Below, one piece after another: positions 49,545 through 56,763 of a DNA stretch of 56,763 nt. Position numbers and translations under genes: made by a program. The stretch's first letter is position 1; every line of letters begins with the position of its first letter. Source of the stretch: Chrysomallon squamiferum. Its lineage: Eukaryota > Mollusca > Gastropoda > Neomphalida > Peltospiridae. The stretch spans positions 12,611,329 to 12,668,091 of the forward strand of contig CM022678.1 of the NCBI GenBank assembly GCA_012295275.1. Reading direction: 5' to 3'. The notes under the pieces are model-generated. The model was not told where the DNA came from. It made no database searches and saw only the letters and a list, made by a program, of their open reading frames with translations.

Positions 49545-50545
49545 ATACGTTCGTAAAAATGAAGAGGCGGACAAAATCCACCAGCAGAAATGCAAGATAG
49601 GATAAAAGCCTCCCATACATAAACAAAACACAGTAGTGTAAATGTAATAATTACAATAATAATAAAAGGGGGTAAAAAAAAACATTCTGTCACTGTTTAA
49701 AACATTTCTTGACACCTTATCAAAATCGTGGGATTTATGCAGTTAGTTATTAGGTCAAGTAAATTGGGTGTGCCAGCTTTAATGAATGAGTAACTATAAA
49801 ACTAACCCACATAATTAGTGGATGACATAACATAGCTTAGAAAATATGAAATGATTTTTCACTTGACACTGACAACACTGATTCAGATATAATTTTAAAA
49901 TTAATTTATAGTTGTGATTGCAGTAAGAAAAAACCCGCTTGAATGGAAGACTGTACACTCTTTTTCATGGCTTTCAGGTGGACTCAATCTTTCAGGCGTT
50001 TTAAACTTTCCAAAAACCGATGATCGTTGCATTAACACTTTTAAATTTGTTTTTAGCAATACATTTAAATTCAATCATTTCCAAGTTTTTTTTGGAATAA
50101 GTCGTCGAGTTGACAGTAACTGGTAGAATGTAGGAATTTTTTAAATCTAAACTAACGTCCAAGGATGTAAAGGTAGAGAACCAGGCCTGGTCTTCCTAAT
50201 GTTCAGGATCTACTCTCACACACCGGATAATGTTATTAAATTTTTTCTACGGTTTTTTAAACGATGACACAATGCACGAATAACTGTTTATTGTGTATGT
50301 ATATAATGTTCTTGTTCAAAGAGACCAGGTTAAATGTACACAGATAGGCTTATAAACAAACGGGGCACCTTTTAAAGGACTGCCTGGGGAAACGGAGACA
50401 AAAAAGTGGTTGGTTGAAAAGTTGCTTTTTATCTGTGGGGAGAGCTTTTGTCTGACCTTGCAAATCGCCTGGAGGGCTTTTGTCTGCTCTCATTTTTGGA
50501 CTGGGAGGGGGGGTTATCTTACTGGGGCGTATGTCCTACATTCAA
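49545..50545. mobile_element. DNA element with GGACTTTTGTCC-rich inverted ends, copy C
   Basis: Unit 2 counterpart of copy A. The left end is at about 49560-49620 (gaggcggacaaaatccacca) and the right end at about 50430-50545 (agagcttttgtctgacc, ggagggcttttgtctgctc, gcgtatgtcctacattc). Confidence 0.55.
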
Positions 50546-50739
50546 TAGAATCAATTTCAGTTTATTGGGCACTAATAGACAATTAAAAATGTGTCTCTTT
50601 ATTTTCCTAATTACTTTCGAAAGATTATTATACGTAACTGAAATAATAAATTTGGAATATTTATTTTATTTCTGTTTTCATCCAAAGCAATAAAAATACC
50701 CAATAAAAACAAAAAGAAAAATACAGATATATATATTTA

Positions 50740-51036
50740 TTTATTTATACAGACACGAAACATATATACAAAGACACACACACAGAGACGTATACACAAA
50801 CACACACACATACATACATCTAGACATATATATTCACACACAGACATACATACATATAAAATACACATTCCACAAACTAGTAATAACAACATGGGGCTTT
50901 GGTTGGGTATAAAATCGGGCCATGGAGCATACATACTTAATCTTTCCAGAAAACTTGGAAATGAAAGCCAAATAGCACAGACACACACACACAGCACACA
51001 CACACCAGACACACACACACACATATGCATCTAGAC

Positions 51037-51074
<38 letters not shown>

Positions 51075-51125
51075 AGACAGACACACATATATGCACCTAG
51101 ACATATTACACACACACACACATAA
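50740..51125. repeat. CA-rich microsatellite cluster
   Basis: Several (CA)n and (CACA/TACA)n tracts alternate with two near copies of a catctagacatat / cacctagacatat unit and a caca..acaccagacacaca unit. Open frames across it are low complexity and not genes. Confidence 0.9.
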
Positions 51126-51587
51126 AATACACAATCCACAAACTAGTAATAGCAACATGAGGCATAGTTATGAACAAAATTGGTTGGGTACAAAATTGAG
51201 CCATACAGCATACATAATTAATCTTTCCAGAAAATCTGGAAATGAAAGCCAAAGAGTTAAATGTTTTGTTAACTATTTTGGTGCCAGATTTTAGCACAAC
51301 ATGTAGTTGACAGTGCCAGGTGTTGTAAGGAAAGTTACCTATATTTGATGATGTTAACAAAAATTTACAACACTGTTTCCAGTCTGTGACAGTAAAAATG
51401 TGACCTGGGTTGTCAGAAATATGAATATGTAATGGGAAGCAAATGTCACAGGACTGAATTATTAAGCTCAATTTGATTGGCTGACAATAATTTGTTCATG
51501 GAAATAATAAAAACTGAAAAAAAAAAAGAGAAAAAAAACTGAAAAAAAAACTTGATTAACTGGCTATAAATAGTGTGTATGTGTGTG

Positions 51588-51621
<34 letters not shown>

Positions 51622-51898
51622 ACCTTTGTGAAATTAGCTGCTGAGGTTTAGTTTGTATCATTAGCAATATAGGATCCTAATAGCACTTGCCCACATACTG
51701 AATAGCATATAGCAGGGTTTATTTACTGGCTAGAGTAAAAAGTGGTCTGATGTTGTTCATCAAGAGAAAACAGCGCACTGCATGTTCCTCTGTCAGAAAA
51801 GTAAAGAAGAAATATTTATACATGTACTGCCTTTGTTTAGCAACTACTACTCTAGTAAATAAACAACTAAAACAAACAACAAACACCAAATTTAGGTA

Positions 51899-52308
51899 TC
51901 ACACAAACTTTTTATTCCTGGCTACTGTTTTGCTGATACCTGATCCAAGATCTTTTATTTCTTCATTGTCTCTGAATTCATCAACTTCTTTAATTATTTT
52001 CAAGGTTTTCATTTGCCATTCAGCATCACATTCCTCATCTGAGTGAGAACTTTCTCTGTTGTGCTGATGGGAGACATGAAAAGCTGGTTCATCTTTCTGT
52101 GTAGCAACATTCTTTTCAGTTCCATCAGCTGAGAGAGGAATTATCTTTACATTTGGTTTAGCTGCACTATCTGACTGGCTGAGGTCAGGTCCAACATGTT
52201 CATCATTTCCATACAGTAGAGCCACATCAACGAGGTGGATATAAGTGTTCAGCCCAGCTTCATCATCAGGTCTAAGCAAGAAACAGTCTTGAAGCTTTTT
52301 CTTTATAC
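51899..52308 (-). CDS. Last exon of an unrecognised gene
   Basis: Open frame of 136 codons ending at 51899, bordered upstream by AAAACTCACAG. It enters in phase 1. The peptide begins IKKKLQDCFLLRPDDEAGLN and has YIHLVDVALLYGNDE, then an acidic, His/Ser-rich stretch and the end EIKDLGSGISKTVARNKKFV. It is hydrophilic with no signal peptide. The composition and splice phase look like real coding sequence. I do not recognise the family. The upstream exon appears to be 52623-52943. Confidence 0.55.
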
Positions 52309-52622
52309 CTGTGAGTTTTCAGCACACACTCTCTTTATCAATAAGACAACTTTATCTATCATGCAGTTCCTTCAGTCTATCATCCAATTCTTTCATACTA
52401 TCATCCAGGTCCCTTTGTCTATCTATCTGTATTATGTTCATTCTGTTTATCATCCTATATCTTCTTATTACCATCCATTTTCTATTTTTAGGACTATTAT
52501 CAAGATTATTTTGAAATGACTGGTTCGAACTGATCACGAAAACAGGAAATGTGTCTGATTATTTTCCACTTTCTCTTGGTGAAAGGTTTTGTCCTTTTGT
52601 CCTGTAGGTGCTACTGACCCAC

Positions 52623-52943
52623 CAGCTAGAAAGATCTGGATAACAGTTGAGTTAGATGCATCAGTTGTGTTAAATCTGTCAGTTGATACATGACTATTAA
52701 TATCAGTGGGATTGCCAGTGTCAAGGCTAATGGCAACGCTGAAATATCTGAGAGGGTTCAGAATGTCCATTAAGCTGACTGTGTTTTGACTGTGGCTGTC
52801 ACTAGAATTCCCATGAGCCCTGGGAATAGCACTGTTAAACTTAAAATCCAAGTCCAGGTTAAGAGGCTGTTTAGATTCAAGTCCATATCCTTTGTCTTTG
52901 ATACCATCTTCCTGTTCAGTACCAGGTTTAGCAGTCTTGGCTT
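52623..52943 (-). CDS. Internal exon of the same unrecognised gene
   Basis: Acceptor TTTATTACAG and donor GTGGGTCAG frame 321 nt in phase 1-1. Reading beyond the donor gives only a short run to a stop, and the donor's phase fits the last exon (Gly codon GGT split as G|GT). The encoded segment is rich in Asn, Asp and Ser, with SLMDILNPLRYFSVAISLDT and STVIQIFLAG. No domain recognised. Confidence 0.5.
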
Positions 52944-53242
52944 CTGTAATAAACACATTGAAGTAAAGACAATGTACTGAAAGGAATTGCTTGTTTTCAT
53001 GTTATGTAAAATGCTATGTTTTATCCAGTATACTTTGTGTAAATATGTTATTAACCTTCCCTTGTAAAATGTAAACTTGTTTCTGTTGTTACTGTCTATT
53101 TGAACAGCACACTGAAATCTGTGTCCAGGACTGGTCTGAACAGTTTACATAGAGAGTTATCTTTCTTGGTATAATCAACATTTCTTCTCTCTTCAGAGTG
53201 CTTTTCTTCCATATTTATCTATAAATAAATTTTCACACTTAC

Positions 53243-53291
53243 CACCATCATCATCTTCATTTAATAAGAGTGTGTGGGCATTGTTTTGTGT
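53243..53291 (-). CDS. Possible short upstream exon of the same gene
   Basis: A strong donor GTAAGTGTG follows a Leu-Leu-Asn-Glu-Asp-Asp-Asp-Gly coding end in phase 1, as required by the next exon. The acceptor (ATAAAG at 53292) has a poor pyrimidine tract, so the 5' border is uncertain. Confidence 0.3.
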
Positions 53292-54229
53292 CTTTATGTG
53301 TATTATGAAAATTAAATGTATGTATGTATATGTGTGCATATATGTGTCTATGTGTCTGTCTGTGTGTATGTGTGTGTGAGTGTGTGTTTAATGTTCTGAA
53401 TCATTTTGTTTGTACCTTTCTGATTGGTCTGAAAAAACATCTTTATCAGAAATATGAAATAAACCAATATGAAGAAAATGTTCATCTATTTCAGAAAAAG
53501 AAAAGAAATTAACAACAACAACAACAATAATAAAATGAATAGTTATAATAGTAATAATAGCAACAACAACAACACTATAACAATAATTAAAAACACAATA
53601 CTAATGAAATTATAGTTTTCAATCTGTATTTTTGCATTTAACGTTTTTTAGAAATATACTTTACTAAATCTAATTTGACACCCTTTTATTCACAGAAATA
53701 GTCTGTTCATGACCCCCGAGTTTTAACAGATTTTGTTTCTCTTTTACGATTTGTTGTGTTTATTTCAATACGGTTAAAACTACAAAGTTTAATTCAGTGT
53801 AACAAAAGATAGGTCTACATAATTTGATAAATCGTAAATTATTTAAAGATTCAGAGTATTAACCTGAATTCCGTATTTACAGTTCTGTTTTGTTTCATTC
53901 AGAAATACTTTAAAATGTATGAACCAACTGTTCGTTTGATGTTTCAGCTATAATACAAGAAAATAAACTACATAATTCTGAAATTGCATAATTCAGAGTT
54001 TTCATGTCTTGTTATGAGGATTAATTAGTAGTTTATTAATGACGAAAATTTGTAAGCAAACAGAAATAGGTAAATATTATACTTCAAAGAGATTTAAACA
54101 AAAGATATTAAATTAATTATCACTTTCAAAGTAAACTCTATTTGTTACATTCATAATAAAAAAAAAAAAAAACAAGAAAGAAAGTAAAATAAAGATAAGT
54201 ATACCTTTTTTTAAGATAAAAAATTCGAT

Positions 54230-54345
54230 CGCCAATTCGCAGTAATATCACTGTTGCTATGAGTATAGCAAAATTTGATGACGTCATCACATGCTTCGCA
54301 AACTGTACTTCGGGACAGTTCGTTAATTTTAACGAACCTTCAGCA
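54230..54345 (-). promoter_or_regulatory. Candidate promoter with CRE palindrome and inverted repeat
   Basis: In otherwise AT-rich DNA there is a short CpG-containing block with a perfect 14-bp palindrome TGATGACGTCATCA (54276-54289, CRE core). A second perfect inverted repeat, gttcgttaattttaacgaac, is at 54318-54337 (9-bp arms, 2-bp gap), and a gttgctat half-site is nearby. On the minus strand, AAAAAAAG|GTATAC could be the first donor. It would suit the gene whose 3' exons lie at 51.9-53.3 kb; this is inference. Confidence 0.35.
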
Positions 54346-54469
54346 ATTTTTACAAGAAAAAGTTGTATTTTTTCTTTCTGTCAATTTTATATATTCCATA
54401 ATTACGTTAAAACATTAATCAACTGATTAAAAGAAAGAAATAAAAAATTCAAACTGAAAAGAGTAATAA

Positions 54470-54472
<3 letters not shown>

Positions 54473-54523
<51 letters not shown>
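54473..54523. repeat. (TAA)n microsatellite
   Basis: Pure tract downstream of the 54.3-kb promoter-like block. Confidence 0.95.
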
Positions 54524-55143
54524 CACTAACAATGGCAGAAATAATAAAACTTTCTGTAATATCGCTGACAAAATTTTAATAATTTGTGTGTTGTATTCAA
54601 ACTTTTTATTCTGACATTCCATTCATAATCGTCAGGTTCTAAATATTATAAACCTTAAACTAAATTTTCGTCCTCCTATTTTTCTATATAGATACTCTAT
54701 TTGTATTATCGTATAATACTCTCATTAATACTATACTTCGGTAAATGAATCTTATGTACATCTTGGTCTGTATTTTTTGTGCATAAATTAATAAAATCAA
54801 GTTTTTTCTTCTTTGTTGTTATTTTGTTTTGAATATTAGGAAACATATTCGTGCATCAGTATTCTTTAGATACAAACAATCGTAAAGAAAAAACAAACAC
54901 AAACAAACAAACATATGTAGCTTTATCTGTTGGTAAAACCTCTGAAAGTCATCAGATCTTTATTTTTATTTTATTTTTTCAACCATAGCTTAAAAGGAAA
55001 ATAAATAAATAAATAAATAAAATAAAATAAATTTAAAAAGTCAGAATAAAAAATATAAAACATAATTTGCTTGTCTCCCTTTATGTGAAATCAAAACTAA
55101 AATTAAATAACCGGCAATGCTTATTATTATTATTTTTTATTTT

Positions 55144-55179
<36 letters not shown>

Positions 55180-55384
55180 CATTATTATTAGATTTCTTTA
55201 AAAAAAAAAATGATGTTTTCAATGATTTTTTTTTTTTAACATTTGTTTATTTTAATTATACAGGTTTCCGTGACATACGCGTTAAACGTCAGTTTTAGTG
55301 AAACTGTTCTGTATAAAGATGACACCTGTACACGTGTAATGAATAAATGTTAAATAACATGTTGTTTTCTTTGTTTGTTTGCTG

Positions 55385-55427
<43 letters not shown>

Positions 55428-55733
55428 TACTTTACTTTTTTTTAATTATCAGTTATATTATGCATGGTGCTGTAAGAAATGTTAGTATTAAGAAGTGTAT
55501 TAATTTGTACCAGTAACCTTCAAATAAAATTATTTTCTTTCTATTCATAGTATAATTATTAACTAGGGTTTCATTCTTCATTTTTCATTGTTTGTTTTAA
55601 AAGTATATTTAGCACGTATCCACGGGCACAAGCTTGCTGGATACCTGTAATAAGTATTTTTACATCCATTTTCATACTAGAAATGGAGAAACCAAACATA
55701 AATCTTATCATTATCTAGATAATTAATTTTTAT

Positions 55734-55736
55734 TAC

Positions 55737-55787
<51 letters not shown>
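55734..55787. repeat. (ATT)n microsatellite
   Basis: Pure tract. Similar (ATT)n tracts occur at about 55150-55190 and 55387-55425. Confidence 0.95.
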
Positions 55788-56122
55788 AATTCAGTTATTG
55801 ATTTTTTTAAGAATCTTGTCTACTTTTAACTGATGATCAGTGTAAAACAGTATAATGTATTCACCTGTTCGGACTGACCCGTATAATATATCAATATAAT
55901 AACCGTATTTTGGTTATTACGTCTAATGTCAATTTGCATATTTAATAAACAATAAACTATTAATTCTAATAATATTCATGTGTGTGTATGTGTGTGTCAT
56001 TTTAAAATCACTTTAATAATTATAATTAAATTAAAAAACCGGAACTGCATAATTTATACTATATGCCGTCGCCCACATACAGCTGAATTCATTATAAAAT
56101 TTAGTTATTTGAACGAAGAGGA

Positions 56123-56195
56123 ATGTTGAAAGTGTTGTTAAAAGTGTTGTTAGGCGTGTCTGCCGTGTCTCTGACTCTCGCCAAGCAACACGATG
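56123..56195 (+). CDS. First exon with signal peptide of a gene running off the window
   Basis: The ATG at 56123 opens MLKVLLKVLLGVSAVSLTLA, a typical signal peptide (basic N-end, Leu-rich core, small residues before the cut), followed by KQHD. A consensus donor GTAAGT follows in phase 1, the usual phase after signal-peptide exons. The frame past the donor stays open by chance to 56389. No downstream exon is identifiable before the window ends, so the protein is unknown. Confidence 0.5.
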
Positions 56196-56763
56196 GTAAG
56201 TCCAGCCGACTGTTATTGACATGCGTGCAATTAAAACAAGTTTTAACAAGTCTGCATGCAGTTACGTCTAGGATTAATTTTATATTTGCCAATAGCGACA
56301 TTTTAATAAGTTTGGTTAAAATAAATCGTGTGTTCCAATCTTTATATGACAGCTGTATTTGTATGTGCAGTAATAAGCTACACAACTAAAGAATTTAGAA
56401 ATAAGCTACAACTGACGAATTTAGGAACAAGTTATAATTAGGGAATTCAGGAATATGCTAAGGTTTAGAGAACTAAACTATTAAGAAATAACTTTACAGT
56501 TCGGTACGTCAAAAACTAATAGTTTATTTAATAATGAATAACTTGGCAGCTTAGGTAACAACAAATAATTTTATAATTTGGTCAGTAACAAATTACTTGA
56601 TTGTTAGGTCAACAACAAATAACTTGATTGCAAGCCCCAAAGACTCAAGTACAATTCCTAGTACCGAGAAATATTATGAGAAATGAAAATATTTGGAATC
56701 TGTAAATACAGATGAAATATATAATAAACAGTTTTTTCGATTTAAATATAAATCAACCAAACT

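Larger units (their letters stand above)
31305..51650. repeat. Segmental duplication unit 2
   Basis: Paralogue of 2950-26600. The left border is near the shared string attcttaag, which is followed by divergent unit-specific sequence on the left side. The right border falls after the ttgattggctg-type tail at about 51.5-51.65 kb. Unit 2 contains extra material: a 0.9-kb stretch at about 38181-39080, an approximately 1-kb segment at 41930-42945, and exon 1 duplications. Confidence 0.9.
53300..56122. other. AT-rich stretch between the two right-hand genes
   Basis: Apart from the promoter-like block at 54.23-54.35 kb and the (ATT)n/(TAA)n tracts, nothing supported is visible. Confidence 0.5.

Noticed and set aside
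47879-51125. CRISPR-like arrays in the repeated CA/GACATAT units and the 67-bp array at 2.95 kb
   Set aside because: The units are contiguous tandem repeats or microsatellites without unique spacers, and the genome is eukaryotic.

Overview
This is an AT-rich eukaryotic window, about 70% A+T by eye. Genes are interrupted by spliceosomal introns with GT/AG borders, and CA, TA, AAT and GATA-type microsatellites and degraded DNA transposons are abundant. The main genes are STAND-type P-loop NTPases fused to long ankyrin-repeat tails, a combination expanded in molluscs and other lophotrochozoans. I therefore favour a mollusc, but the sequence alone does not settle the species.

The window is dominated by a tandem segmental duplication. 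Unit 1 covers about 2.95-26.6 kb and unit 2 about 31.3-51.65 kb. The genes of both units lie on the minus strand. Each unit carries, in plus-strand order: a shared 3' flank, one very large exon (NTPase, middle region, ankyrin repeats), a 33-nt exon, a Ser/Thr-rich exon, a short Pro/Lys-rich ATG exon, and a candidate 5' non-coding exon with promoter. Gene 1 (CDS exons within 6029-14343) is intact: its four exons join in consistent phases to 4788 nt, a 1595-residue protein. Gene 2 (33569 to about 44.4 kb) has the same exon structure but carries a 2-nt deletion in an A-run that breaks the frame. It also has a 93-nt internal duplication in exon 2 and three copies of exon 1 (two intact, one truncated without a donor site). 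The ankyrin tails differ most: gene 1 contains a nearly identical 435-bp (145-codon) tandem array that gene 2 lacks.

Between and around the units are other elements. A lone, well-preserved TM9SF1-like exon lies at 26961-27086 (+). Three copies of a DNA element have long inverted ends rich in GGACTTTTGTCC-like motifs. There are Tigger/pogo and Tc1-like transposase relics. A 1.8-kb block is inverted between the units, and the unit 2 copy contains a PHD-like relic. There is also an older third copy of the gene 3' flank at about 24.9-26.0 kb.

The right end is outside the duplication. It holds two or three 3' exons of an unrecognised minus-strand gene (51.9-53.3 kb), a possible promoter for it at about 54.3 kb with two strong palindromes, and a plus-strand signal-peptide first exon at 56123 that runs off the window. 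The remaining intervals are AT-rich intergenic or intronic DNA with microsatellites. No tRNA, rRNA, CRISPR or operon structure is visible.
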